Source: Pocillopora verrucosa (Eukaryota; Cnidaria; Anthozoa; Scleractinia; Pocilloporidae). From it: a DNA stretch of 64,000 bases. Where the stretch lies: assembly GCF_036669915.1 (NCBI RefSeq), contig NC_089316.1, positions 5,719,771 to 5,783,770 of the forward strand. Reading direction: 5' to 3'. The notes beneath the pieces were generated by a model. It made no database searches. It was given only the letters and a program-made list of their open reading frames with translations, and had not been told where the DNA came from. This document shows positions 44,601-55,973 of this stretch, piece by piece (position 1 is the first letter of the stretch; the number at the start of each line of letters is the position of its first letter). The translations under genes and the position numbers were made by a program.

Positions 44601-47600
44601 AATTAATTTTGTCTTTCAGGCCCTCATTGACCCACTTTTCAAACAGATCCATACAATAATACATTGCTTCTGTCTCAAATATTTTATTGCATTTTTGAAA
44701 TATTTATCCTGAAAATGTGAAAGCTTCAACATTCCCCCCTTCTTGGGCAACCCTGGCATATTTGACCTTTGTCCATGAACAGGGCTGGGGAATTTGAACC
44801 TTGTCTGGCTGGGATGAAGAATTTACACAGTGTCAAGTATTTTCTGTGGAATACAAGTGATTTATGGTTAAATCTGGAGATGTATAAAAGTAAATAGTTT
44901 ACTATAATTTTTGCCTTGGGGCAGGAATTTGAACAAATCAATCTTCTTTAGTTCAAATGCTGCTAGGGGGGTTGCAGGGGGAATAAGACTTTTGATAAGA
45001 ATTCTGCTGTCTCTAAATTGGATTTTATTTCCTTTACAGTTTGATATTTACAGCTATTGCAACAGTATCTGTTGCAGGAACTGATGTGCAGGTAATTTTA
45101 TATACCTGAGTTTATTTTCTTCTTTCCCTTGTAAATATGTATATAAAAACATTAATATAAAAAATTAATTAGTTACATGTGTGGAACTTAAATGTTTGCA
45201 TGTCCTAGACAAGGGTTTATTCATTCATTGTATTTCACTTCATGTTAGTTTGATCAGATGGGATACAAATGGCTTATGATTCACTGTGGACTTTCAGGCA
45301 AGTATTGATGAGAAATTTAGGTTTATAATGAGTACTAGAGAGCTGTTGGAAAACCCTGATGAAATGGCAGAGGATGGGGCTGTGAGTAACCTGCAATGGA
45401 CTGGCATAATCCAAGTGGGAGTGGCAGTACTCTAAGTCACCCCATGCCACAAAAACTGGAATAAGCCCTGGCTAGATGGACCCTTTAACTCCCAAGGTCT
45501 CATAAATGATTCTCCTTCCTGTCTATATACAGTTCTTGTAATGTTAGTTTGGAGAATCTGGTATTGGATCAAATAATTATCCCCAAGTTGATAGTTTTCT
45601 ATATTTTCATTGCTTGTCTGCTTGATGTTGTATTGATATTGTAAAGAGAAATTCTGTATCGGTCACCCATGGGAATTAAAGGGTTAACTTTAAGGCAGGC
45701 TTTTCTGTTTTCCAACATTTTTACATTGAAGTTTTGTGGAGATTAATCCTTTTTTATTTGGGATGTGTGTTTCAAATTATTGATTTGGTTGAAACAAGGG
45801 TCTGTATTTTTTTTCATGTAGTCAGTGAATATATCTAGTTTGTTTTCATAGATTCATTTAGTATAGCCAATTTCCAAGTTTGTAAGATATTAGGAGTATT
45901 CTATTAACTTACCAGATGATTTTGTAATTTATATAAATAGTAATAAAATTACAACTGTCTTGTTTGGTGACCATTTCATGTCTCTCTGTCTTTCATTCCA
46001 GCCATTTATGTATATTATGGAAAATCCCAAAATAAGAATTCATTAAATGACTTGGATAAATTATTCTACAATGCTATTGTGAGGTTTGTCTAATTATTGT
46101 CTTTTGCTGATTGTTTTTCTCTATGCAGTGAAAATCTTGATTCTTATTAATAAGTTTCATTGATGCTTTTGTTCTTTGTTGTTATTTTGGCTCCTGTTTC
46201 TTTTGTCTTGTTCTTCCTAATTTTTCTTTGATCTGTGAAAATGATTGACAGTCTATACAGTCTAAGGCAACTTTTCCAGTGTATCATGGTCTCTTTATGT
46301 TGTCATGTTCTACATTTGTGACTGGTAATGGACTTGCATTAGCATCTATATATCTGCAGATCAGAATCAAGTATCTGATGATTTTAAGGAAATTAAGCTC
46401 CTACAGTAATTATGCACCTTGAGTTTGGTGTTGTTGTCACTTTTCTTGTTATTGTTGATGTTGTGTCTAGGGCTGGTATTCAATTGAGATATAGTATTGA
46501 ATTAATATTTTTCTTCTGTGGTTTTTTCACAGTGTAATTGTTTTGATGGGAATCAGTGTTTTAACAGGTAAGAAGAGAAACTCTTTTTGAATATAACTTT
46601 GAGCAAACTATTCAAATCCGTTAGGGTAGTAGCCCGACAAAGGGCTAATGCTCAAATTTTCAGCTTTGAAACTCTTTATGATGGCCAATTTACATTATCA
46701 ACTCTTTGACAAATCTAAATTACCCTGTTATATTTTCCCACTGACGCAACATTACAGTTTCTTCAGAAACTTACCCCCCAAAGATTCAAAGCATTAAGCA
46801 GAGGGAGCTTAATTATTGGGGGAGTGGACTTCTCACACTGGCTCCCCATTTTTTATTGGCTCAAAACCTAGGGACCTTGATGCTCATTTCCTGACACTAA
46901 TGAGAGCATTCTCACAGGCTTACCAGGTATATACATGCTAAATGTCACATGCCTACTACACTTTTTTGGATGGTGGAATTGTCTTTTGTCTGGCCTCACT
47001 TTGAAACCTATAGACAAGTTTGACGTAATGCTAAATGTGATATCTTCATTTGTACTTCTCTGGGTGGAGTTCTGTAGATTTCTGTAGATGATACTTGTGT
47101 CCTGCAGCCTTTGTGGCTCCCTGCCTCCACATTTCACCATAACCCTCTGCATGTAGCCAGTGTATCCCTCTGTCAATTGATTGATTATAGAGCTGTTCCC
47201 AAGTAACACAATAAAATAGATTGTTCAGAACACCCAGAAAACAATGATGACAAGGATATTATAGAAACATGAGATGAGCTTATGGGTTTTTTTAAATTTT
47301 AGTTGACTTTGTTTTGTTTTGTTTGTTTTGTGCAGGTGAACTTTACAAAATAATTGAGTTTCCTTTCCTATATTCCACACACTTTCACCTTGGGTGCATG
47401 GGAAGGTAAGCAGTCTTTTGCATAGAGTCCCTAAATGCAATGCAGGTAGTTGTAGCTACAGTGTTGATCATCAGACTATATTACCAAAATCTAAGTGAAA
47501 GCTAATACTCTTTAACCCTTTAACTCCTAAGATCTCATTAGTAATTATCTTTACTGTCTGCTATATACATGTAGTTCTTGCGATGTTAGTTTGGAGAATT

Positions 47601-48993
47601 TGGTTTTGGATTAACTAATAATCCTTAACTTAACATAAATTTTTTCATTCTCATCACTTGTCTGCTTGATATTGTATTGATATTGTAAGGAGATATTCTG
47701 TTTTGGTCACTCATGAGAGTTAGAGGGTTAAAGTGTCACTTTTGAAACAAAATAACTGTTGCAGCTCTCCTCTTCGTATATTTTATTTCAGTGGTATATT
47801 TGGAGCAGCACTTGGGCTGATAAGAGTGTCTCTGTTAGATACAGAAGTTTCCTATTCATTGGGAATAATTGATAGCCTTAATAAGGTCAGTAGTACAATT
47901 TAGATTCCAATACCTAGGCATTCTTTACTTAGTCCTGGTCTAGCGTCTGAGCCAAAAAAATTATTGTGAGCGTGATGATAGAGGTAAACAGAAAACAGGA
48001 AGATAAACTGTTTTTAATGATTTTTCGGATAAACTTCAAATAACGATCTAGGGAGGTAGAGGGAAAAAAGTCTTCATTTTGTTCGCGTGAGTGCAAATAT
48101 TTTGACTTCAGAGCAGAAGTGGCTTGAAGTTTTTGTTCGTGACCTCTTTGCTTTTCATGCACCAACAGGAAAATCCAAGCAGCGTCACGAATTTCGTATT
48201 TAACTTCGGTACAAGAGTTGGTTATCGTTTGAGGAATAACTGAAAGTATTTTCAGAATCTTTTGGGTTTCGCCACTTGCCACTCTTCTCTGTGGACCTGG
48301 AACTAATTATACTGATCCAAGTTAAGCGGATACATCCCTCCCCCTCCCCCAATACGATTAATTCTGCTCCTCACCCCTTCCTTCTAGAAAATGAATAATT
48401 TGCTAAAAAAAATTTGTCAATAAAATTTGAAACTTCAACCCCCATCCCCCGCCCCTCCTCCCAGACAACCTGCATGGGCATTTGAACTTTTGAAGGCTGG
48501 TCTGTGCAATTCTTGCCCCAACCTCTCCAGGAGCTGGATGTGATGTTCATTTTTTTTGTAATAGGCAAACTCAGAAATCATGGCTTTCTACGCACGGACC
48601 AATCCTTAAAATCTAGACCTTGTAGACCTTTTCTTCTGCCGAGCCATTCGCTCACGAAGGTGAATTTATACCTTTAATCACCTCCTTATTTAAAGATAAA
48701 ACACTTGTATCCCGCTGGGAAGACTTAACACTTCCGGTTCAAATTCTCCACCCCAGCCGGGCAAGGTTTAAATTCCCCACCCCACGGGTAAAGACAATAG
48801 TCAAATGCCCGTAGATCGCCAGGGGGGTGGATGTTGAACCTTCAGAATTGATCGGTGCACGATTGTTTCGTTGAAACAATTGATCGATGATAGTTAGGAC
48901 TTGGATAACTCTACTACTCCACAGGTTGCCATATCGTTTCTGTCACTGTTTATTTTCGATGTCACCCTTGACAGTAACATGGCTGTGAGGTAA
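41667..48993 (+). CDS. TMEM241-like transporter-family membrane protein
   Basis: Thirteen exons joined by phase: 41667-41747, 41955-42001, 42563-42646, 42823-42904, 43528-43605, 44559-44584, 45040-45091, 45249-45297, 46002-46083, 46533-46567, 47336-47405, 47792-47885, 48925-48989. The product matches vertebrate TMEM241 in order: NK then LRFTYPTVFQ and WQT, SWLPASVLYSGIIYSGSVAL with ALSRL, a serine/leucine linker near SLNDLDKLFYN, and EFPFLYSTHFH. TMEM241 is related to nucleotide-sugar transporters of the Golgi (VRG4/SLC35-like); the substrate cannot be read from sequence. Exon 6 is a 26-nt microexon, and intron 8 begins GC rather than GT. After 48989 either GTAAAA is a donor or translation stops at TAA 48991-48993, leaving the protein without the usual last helix and tail. 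I found no convincing terminal exon before the duplicated segment at 49.4 kb. Confidence 0.88.
43258..43410. repeat. CCCTTTAA-type dispersed element
   Basis: 'ttaacccttttactgctaag' to 'ggtcctaagggtt', in TMEM241 intron 4. It shares 'gagtggcatctaatttctcc' with 28.87 kb. Confidence 0.5.
45478..45688. repeat. CCCTTTAA-type element with inverted ends
   Basis: Begins 'ccctttaactcccaaggt' and ends 'gggaattaaagggttaa', so the ends pair. The interior ('gttagtttggagaatctggt', 'gcttgtctgcttgatgttgt') matches 47.52 kb. It is the best-preserved pair of the family in this window. Confidence 0.75.
46620..46740. repeat. Half copy of the fold-back MITE
   Basis: 'cgacaaagggctaatgctca' to 'ggccaatttacattatcaac' matches the right arm of the elements at 23.7 and 36.6 kb. 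The following 'cactgacgcaacattacagt' also matches their right flanks. The left arm is missing. Confidence 0.6.
47515..47735. repeat. CCCTTTAA-type element with inverted ends
   Basis: 'aaccctttaactcctaagat' at the left and 'gagttagagggttaa' at the right. The same interior as 45.48 kb. TMEM241 intron 11. Confidence 0.75.
47929..48285 (-). CDS. Hypothetical antisense exon in TMEM241 intron
   Basis: A 117-codon open frame on the minus strand follows a possible acceptor (CCACAG) and has no ATG of its own. It reads VASGETQKILKILS, then EIRDAAWIFLLVHEKQRGHE, and ends with a hydrophobic stretch LFTSIITLTIIFLA before TAA. The composition looks protein-like. It could be an exon of an unseen gene, a retrocopy fragment or chance. 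No family recognised. Confidence 0.22.
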   Translation of the reverse strand, partial: RVASGETQKILKILSVIPQTITNSCTEVKYEIRDAAWIFLLVHEKQRGHEQKLQATSALKSKYLHSREQNEDFFPSTSLDRYLKFIRKIIKNSLSSCFLFTSIITLTIIFLAQTLDQD

Positions 48994-49419
48994 AATGGAT
49001 GATTCCTTTTCATTTTATTATGTATTTTTTCTGATCTAGTATTTATCATTAATTAGTAAAGCCGTGTAGCTAAGGAAGTATTTTGAGATTAGGACTAGTG
49101 TAAACAGGTTTTAAAGCTCGTCTTTGAGACGCAGCTGGTTGAACTTATGTATTAAATCCTTACAACGGTACCTGTGAGTGACATGTTCATGGCTTCGGTT
49201 CACGCCACGTTTTGCAGGAACAGGAAGCACGCTTTGACGTTTTTGCCACAGGAACCAAACGAGAGTATTGTAATTTAATTTCAAAAGGAACACTTTTTTT
49301 CATAACAAAGCCGAACGACATTCGGCAAAAAAATGCTGGCCTCAGTGATCTCGAGTTAAAACGTTTTTTTTAAGTGCTTGTAGGCGACGAATGCCTCTTT
49401 CTCTAATTTTTCCGCCTAG

Positions 49420-49840
49420 ACGTAATTTTTTCAAAAACAGAACTTTTAAAATTACAACCATACTGATAAAATGGATGGCATCCTGCAAAAAAAATTAAGG
49501 TCCTCGTAGTTTTAAGCGTTTGTGCACCACAGTATGTCCTTGAAAGGTAGCACAATGCAAGCACGGTACAATATGAGGCACAGTGCAATATGGACCACAG
49601 TGCCATATATCGCAATAACAGTAGAATAACCCCTAGTAGATCGGTCTGGTCAGTCAATTCTGCCGGAAAGATGATTGACTGCGTCAAGATGTGAAAGTCT
49701 CTCGCATGATGTTCATCGCATTGATTCTGAGATATTATAATAAGAAGAAATTTTTTATGGTATTTTTCGTTCCCAGCATCATCGCAGTCCTTTGTAGTGG
49801 AGTACTTTATTCGTACACAGTCACTGTTCAGGAAGAAGCC
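49420..49840. repeat. Duplicated segment upstream of receptors D and F (copy 1)
   Basis: Nearly the same as 60.82-61.19 kb, including 'accatactgataaaat', 'gtgccatatatcgcaataac' and 'tttcgttcccagcatcatcg'. It is a distal part of the receptor unit. After 49.84 kb the copies differ because copy 2 runs into a Penelope-like remnant. Confidence 0.85.
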
Positions 49841-50399
49841 GAACAACGCACTGCTCATCCAGTCCGTGACAGTTAACAGTTAACTGTCAGCAGCAGTTGA
49901 CACAAGGATATGAATTGAGTTTTTTATTAAATGTATGTTAAATTCTCAATGACTTGAAATGTGCCAAGCCAAGCCGTAGAGGCGTCATCTGTGTCCCACA
50001 TATTACCTTAAAATGTAGGCAGCTAACCAACTTGAAGGAGTCAGTTTTTCTTTTTCTCTTAGTATCTGATTTTACCGCGTGTAGGTCACGGCCTTTTTGG
50101 GATTGCGTTGCGTTGCACAAAGAAATGGTGTCGACTGCGTTAAACGCTTGAAGATTGCGATCATTATATAAGTTAGCAAATGCCGATTCGTAACGTGTGA
50201 TCTTAGTAAAAAGGTAAATGAATATGTTAAGGGGAGAAGTCTGATGGATACTGACACTGACTCTCTGTTTGTTTCATGGATAATTTACATATTTTTCTAG
50301 ATCTTTTATTCACATTTAGGAATATCAGTAGCTGGCAATCAAGAGGATTGCCGCTGTCGCTGTTGTGTTTAAATAAAATTTAATCTGTTATTGAGGAAA

Positions 50400-51003
50400 A
50401 TTCATTCGTCCAACGGGACGGGATGGTTTGATCAGCGGAAGGTCTAGCTAGCTTCTCCGATAAAATTAGAAAACATTGTTTCGAAAAACATATGGTGTCA
50501 TCTGGGCAGAGTAATACTCCAATTAACTTCCTGTGGTATAATTTAGAGAAATGTATATTCTACTGGAAGTTATTTGAACACTGTTGGTAAGAAGGTACAT
50601 TTGAATTAATATGCAATTATTCTCAAGTTCATAAAAATACGTTCTGACTAGTTGGAGTGGTATTAACATTTGAAAGTTTTCAATGCGTGTTAATCTGTAA
50701 AAAATCGCGTTGTAATTGAAGAAGTAAGTTCTATAGATATATTGAAATTTTCTCTTTTTATTCCCTACGTAACAGCTCCATTGAACAACTGCGTCAAACT
50801 GTCAAAGCTAGCATTACAATGTCCGAGATGTTTTAAATTTAAACACTTCCTACATGTGGTCACCATTGTGGAGTAAAATTTGGTTTCTGAATTGAAATCA
50901 ACATAAAAAGTTACTGATCACTACCATATGTGCAAAATACATCAACGTACAAATGTTTATACGTTGGGTTCACTAACAACTAAAAAAGGAAGAGACGTGT
51001 ACT
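50400..51003 (+). promoter_or_regulatory. Conserved 5' flank of receptor D
   Basis: Inverse of the A flank: 'aggtctagctagcttctccg', then 'gcgttgtaattgaagaagta', then 'cgcgttgtaattgaag' followed by a TATAGATATATT-like stretch about 260 bases before the ATG, then 'aactgcgtcaaactgtc'. The TATA-like stretch is a candidate core promoter only. Confidence 0.4.
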
Positions 51004-53535
51004 ATGAGTTCGTTGCACTACCAGTTGTTTCTTTTCTTCTGCTTCTATACTGCTGTTCAGGCTCCATACAGAGAAGGCGATATTATGTTGGGTGGACTTT
51101 TCAACGTGCACCAGCCGGCAGACCAGCCAGGGAGCCAATGCGGAGAGATAAATTTGAGAGGACTTGGTCACATGCAGGCCATGATCTTCGCAATCGAACG
51201 AATAAACAACGACACAAGTCTTCTTTCTAATATTTCCCTAGGATATGACATAAGGGATTACTGTGGAAACCTCTCAAAAGCTGCAGGACTTGTTTACAAA
51301 CTTTTCACTGTTGATTCTTGCGTCAATTTAAGCCAAAATGCTACAAGAAAGAAAGCCATCATTTCGTTAATAGGCCCAACCGAATCTAGCACAGCGCTAT
51401 TCATCGGTGGATTTCTTCGAATGCTCAATGTTTCGAGCATAAGTGGATCAGCTACTAGTGCTGAACTTAGTTCCCTTACCTATGACCATTTCTTTCGAAC
51501 AGTGCCTTCGGATACTTTTCTTGCAAAGGCGATGGTTGACTTGGTTACACACTTCAATTGGAGTTATGTTGCTGTCGTTGGACTAGATGATTCGTATGGA
51601 CGAAATGGAGCATGGGCAGTAGTTAGCGAAAGTAGGTCAAGAAAAAACTCGTTCTGTATTGCTTTGACGGAGTTTGTACGCCACGAAAGTCTGAATCTAA
51701 GTATTTCGAACATAGTTAGAAAGCTTAAACAGATGGACAATGTCAAAGTTGTGATCTTATGGTTATCCAAAATTTACTTAACAAAGTTTTTGGCAGAGAT
51801 TCAAAGGCAAAACCTGACTGGACGTGTGTGGATTTTGAGCGATGCTCCTTCAACTTCCACACAGCTAGTAGAAGGTATTCTCGAGAGCTCTTTAGGATTC
51901 GCATTCCATGCATTCAGTGACTCTGGCTTTAAGGAACATTTAAAAGATATATTTGTCAAGCTGGGAGACAATAAAAGTTTTCCTGAAAGGAGCTTCAGTA
52001 CAAGCGAAATATGGAAGTGTTTGAAGAACAAGAAGTGTGTTCATCGCCAAATTGAGCAGTGCTCTAACGACTTGATTATGGAAAGCTACAGCTACTATGT
52101 TCCGTGCATCATCGACGCCGTATATGCCACGGCACATGCACTAGATATTTTCAGTCGAAATTTTAGCTTTAGCGAGACCAAAGATCGGGTGAAATTGCAG
52201 ATAGCCCGTAGTTCTGACGTGCAGAAGCTTCTTGGCAGAGTAAATTTTGACGGACTAACTGGAAAAATCAAGTTTGATCGATTTGGTGACAGGGGTTGGG
52301 CGTATTACGACATTTTCAGCTTTAAAAAAGTACCCAATGGAGATGTCGAGAGCGTAAAAACGGTGCCGATAGGAGAATGGAAAATTTCAAAGAGGAACGA
52401 AACTCGCTTGATATTTCATGAGGCCTTGAATTGGACGACTACTTCTGGTCGCCCTCCGAAATCTGACTGCTCGGAACAGTGTCCTCCAGGAACAAGAAAA
52501 TCTTTTACCTCACCTTGTTGTTGGCAGTGCCTTCCGTGTCTTGGTGGAACCATCAGCCCATCTGCTGGTTCTGAAAGCTGCAGTGAATGCCCCATCGGAA
52601 CAAAGTCTAACCAGGCTAAGACAGAGTGTGTCGCTTTACCCTCCGCCAACATAAGTTATGGTAGTGCGAGTGGAATTTTAATTCTTACCTTTGCTACGCT
52701 CGGTGTAGTGGTTACATTGCTTTGTCTGGCAGCCCTCTATAAATTCTGGAATAGTCCCATTGTCAAGGCTTCCAATCGAGAACTTAGCGTTGTTCTTTTA
52801 CTCGCAATTCTGTCCTTATTGTCTTTGGCATTTATAAATGTCTTTTTATCCACGAATTTAATTTGCAAGATCATATACCCGTTACGTTATCTGACCTATA
52901 ACATCTGTCTCTCCACATTATTGGTAAAGGTGTTGCTTATTTCCAGTGCTTTTCAGGTTCCCATTATGACCAGTTTGGAATTCGCTTCTCTTTCTAACAA
53001 GGCACAGGTTGGGATTGTTATAGCATCTCTAGTTCCACTGTTGTCGGTGTTGATGCCATGGTTGCTTCTGGATCCACCCTTCAACATGCAACATACCTAT
53101 CCGAAACGTTACACCTTTGACGAATGCAAGGCATACTCCAGCTCAGTTGGAAAATCTCTATTCTTAGCAACATGCTTTTATATTTTCTTCCAAATGCTTC
53201 TGTCGTCATTCTGTGCCTTTAAGATTAGGAAAGTTCCTGAAAATTTCAGCGAGGCCAAACGAATCGCCTTTTCCATGTACATATTTTTGTTCTCGTTGCT
53301 TTGTTATCACCCTGTAGAATTGTCCATAGATGGATGGTATGTAACTGTTGTGGATTGTGTAACAACTCTGTTGAGCTCGTATGGTTTCCTTTGTTGTCTA
53401 TTTTTGCCCAAAATGTATATTCTGTTCTTTAGGCAGGAGATGAACGATGCGAATGGCGTCAAACAAGAAGTCGCTCAGTTCTCGTTTAGTTCAGGTTGTG
53501 TACGCGTAAACCGTGCTTTTGATAGTTCAAATTAG
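51004..53535 (+). CDS. Family C GPCR, intronless (receptor D)
   Basis: Encodes 843 residues starting at the shared signal peptide MSSLHYQLFLFFCFYTAVQA. The flytrap domain keeps both first-lobe cysteines (SQCGE, DYCGN) and GSATSAELS. The nine-cysteine domain (SDCSEQCPPGTRK, CCWQCLPC), seven helices and short tail (MNDANGVKQEVAQFSFSSG) follow. Differences from A and C cluster in the second ligand-domain lobe, for example SDAPSTSTQLVEGIL and VKLGDNKSFPERSFS, where ligand selectivity would be expected to evolve. D and its flanks are the inverted counterpart of A. Role as for A. Confidence 0.93.
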   Translation: MSSLHYQLFLFFCFYTAVQAPYREGDIMLGGLFNVHQPADQPGSQCGEINLRGLGHMQAMIFAIERINNDTSLLSNISLGYDIRDYCGNLSKAAGLVYKLFTVDSCVNLSQNATRKKAIISLIGPTESSTALFIGGFLRMLNVSSISGSATSAELSSLTYDHFFRTVPSDTFLAKAMVDLVTHFNWSYVAVVGLDDSYGRNGAWAVVSESRSRKNSFCIALTEFVRHESLNLSISNIVRKLKQMDNVKVVILWLSKIYLTKFLAEIQRQNLTGRVWILSDAPSTSTQLVEGILESSLGFAFHAFSDSGFKEHLKDIFVKLGDNKSFPERSFSTSEIWKCLKNKKCVHRQIEQCSNDLIMESYSYYVPCIIDAVYATAHALDIFSRNFSFSETKDRVKLQIARSSDVQKLLGRVNFDGLTGKIKFDRFGDRGWAYYDIFSFKKVPNGDVESVKTVPIGEWKISKRNETRLIFHEALNWTTTSGRPPKSDCSEQCPPGTRKSFTSPCCWQCLPCLGGTISPSAGSESCSECPIGTKSNQAKTECVALPSANISYGSASGILILTFATLGVVVTLLCLAALYKFWNSPIVKASNRELSVVLLLAILSLLSLAFINVFLSTNLICKIIYPLRYLTYNICLSTLLVKVLLISSAFQVPIMTSLEFASLSNKAQVGIVIASLVPLLSVLMPWLLLDPPFNMQHTYPKRYTFDECKAYSSSVGKSLFLATCFYIFFQMLLSSFCAFKIRKVPENFSEAKRIAFSMYIFLFSLLCYHPVELSIDGWYVTVVDCVTTLLSSYGFLCCLFLPKMYILFFRQEMNDANGVKQEVAQFSFSSGCVRVNRAFDSSN

Positions 53536-54313
53536 CGAGCTGAATTGTACAATAAGCTTTCCTAGGATCGGTAATTTTGTTCGAGTCTGCCATAGACCTC
53601 TAAGAAAATGAAATGTGAATCTATTATTGAAGAAAATTTAAGCTTTTAATTAGCACTGCATTTCAAATATAGGCTTCAAGCCATAAAAGCACTTACAGTT
53701 GCCATGGATGGTTTCTTTTTATGTTTTCAAGATGACTTAGTTATCGGGAAGTTTATATTTACTTCCTTGATGGCAAGGAAGGAAACATTATTTAAGAAAA
53801 CAAATGGCTTCGAAAGCGCGGAATATTAAACTGACATTTTGCATTTTTCATTTGCATTTTTAATCTTCCCTCATGGTTGAATATTTCTTTGCCATCTGAG
53901 CTTGGATTGGACATTAAGCCTATTCTTTGTTATCCCTATTCATGGACTCCTTTCCACATATTAGCCCTGCCCTTAAACAAGGCAAAGAGTCCTTTTATAT
54001 CCTCGTCCATCCATTTCCTTTCCTATTTCGGAACTGGAAGCAAAGAGCATTTATGACCTGAGGCAAAAGCCTTGTCTTTTTTCTTAGCAGCAAAAACGTA
54101 TTTCCGCAACATATGCTTTTTGCATGGCTAATTAGGAAACACTTTGTCTCCGCAATGATGTTTCCAAGTTTAGCCAAGCCTTTGGGCAGATGCTTAGATA
54201 ATTAAACTGCATGAGATGAGAGTGATCTTCGCTGCTATGAACACTAGCTACTTAAGCAGTAACGAAAATAAAGTCTGGAAAAAAAAGGAAGACTTTTTGT
54301 GTATGATTTGAGA

Positions 54314-54425
54314 TGCAGATGAACGATGCGAATAGCATTAGACAAGAAGTCACTCAGTTCTCGTTTAGTTCATTCAATTTGTGTACGCATAAACCCTGCT
54401 TTTGATAGTTCTAATCAAGAAGCCG
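54314..54425 (+). pseudogene. Orphan receptor carboxy-tail relic (3' of gene D)
   Basis: Reads QMNDANSIRQEVTQFSFSSF on the plus strand, then drifts, and ends with the shared 'gcttttgatagttctaat'. No membrane helices precede it. It is the inverted-arm equivalent of the 3.85 kb relic. Confidence 0.8.
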
Positions 54426-55571
54426 AATCTTACAATTAGCTTTCTTAAAATAATTGTGTTATTTTAAGTGTGTGAAAGACTTCTACATGCACGTAAATAA
54501 AAAAAATGGAACCTATGAAGGAGGAAAATTCATGTTATTAACTGACACTGTATTGCAAATATGTTTATTACTTGACTTTTGATAAAAATCACAAGGAAAT
54601 ACTAGTATGGATCGTCCCCTGTTATGTTTGCAGGATGGCTTATTTAATAGGAAGTTTTGCTTCTCCGATGGCTAAGAAAGGAAGCATTGCAGTTGCGGAA
54701 GACAAATGGCCAGTGTGCGCTGAATAATAGAGCGACTGATTTGCATTTTTCAAGCCGTTTGTCATTTTTTTGTGTGAATATTTAATTATTTTAGCGCAAC
54801 TTGCCAAATATAGATCAGGCGACTAGTTATTTAAAAATCGAGAAGTTCGTTACGCAACTTACATTTCAAAAGTGTCACCACCGATCGTACATTGAAGCTT
54901 ACTAGCCGCATATGGAATACAAATTGTAAGTATAATAATGGCCCGTCGCTTCAACTGAAATTGACATGTGTAATAACCTTCTTTGTAATATAAGTTTATT
55001 TTTCAGTTGACTACTTCTGTTACGAGTGCAAAATAAATTCCATGTGCGCGAAAATCAGTCCAACTGAAAATAAAAATTAACTTCAAATTAAAGTAGCCAA
55101 TTCAATCAAAGGAGCGAATCAGTGACTCTTTGTATTTTTAATCTTCCTCTATGACAACATACCAGGAAGTCTTCAGAAACTGCGTTAGAAAATTCCTCTT
55201 CCCTCATAGAAGCTAAGAAGTAACTATCTCCTTATTCAATTTGCCAGTTTTTACGCCTGACGGCTAAATTTTTGGCCGTTTTACGACTAACGGGTGACCC
55301 AATGGAGACCCTCTTGGTAAGAAGGTACGTTTGAATTAATATGCAAGTTATTGTCAAGTTCAGAAAGAGAAGTTCTACTCAGTTGGAGTGGTATTTACAT
55401 TTGAAAATTTTTAAAGCGTGATTATCTGTAAAAAATTGCGTTGTAATAGGCTAGTTTCGAATTGTCTGTGCAAAATAGTCTGGTAACTAATTATCAGCAC
55501 CAAGCCGAGGCCGAGGGGAATATGCGCTTATCTTGAAATTAAAGCAAGATCGGAGTAACTGTAAGTCGAAT

Positions 55572-55860
55572 ATGAAGTTTTGTGTCGTAAATAACTCTAA
55601 ACAAGGCCGGACCTCAACTTTTTCTAGTTTCCAGGCGAAGAGAGACTAAGAAAGAAATGGAGTGCCTTCGGTTGTCGCGCTGATAAGGAGTTCAAGTCCA
55701 TCAAGAACTTGGATGTATGATCCAAACACTGCGAGACTAAACAAATCCTGAAGACACTTTCTGGAATTAAAAGGCTAGCACGTGGCACGGTTCCAACAAT
55801 ATTTAATCAGCAAACAGTCCGAAGAAGTCCAAATCAACGCGAAAAAGGTCGAATGAGGGG
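55572..55860 (+). pseudogene. THAP zinc-finger domain remnant
   Basis: From MKFCVVNNSKQGRTSTFSSF the frame shifts by one base into PGEERLRKKWSAFGC, stops, and later reads LARGTVPTIFN. The order Cys near the start, FP..R..KW, and a terminal VPTIF is the THAP signature. THAP domains bind DNA and are common in transposases. The frameshift and stops make this copy dead. Confidence 0.7.
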
Positions 55861-55973
55861 AGAAAACAAGACGCTAGCGATGACAGCATAGACGAACTTG
55901 CCACCAAAATTTTCCGCGTTTCTACTGATATTTCTCTGAAAGACCACGACTACTTCCTTAAGGAAAACAAAGT

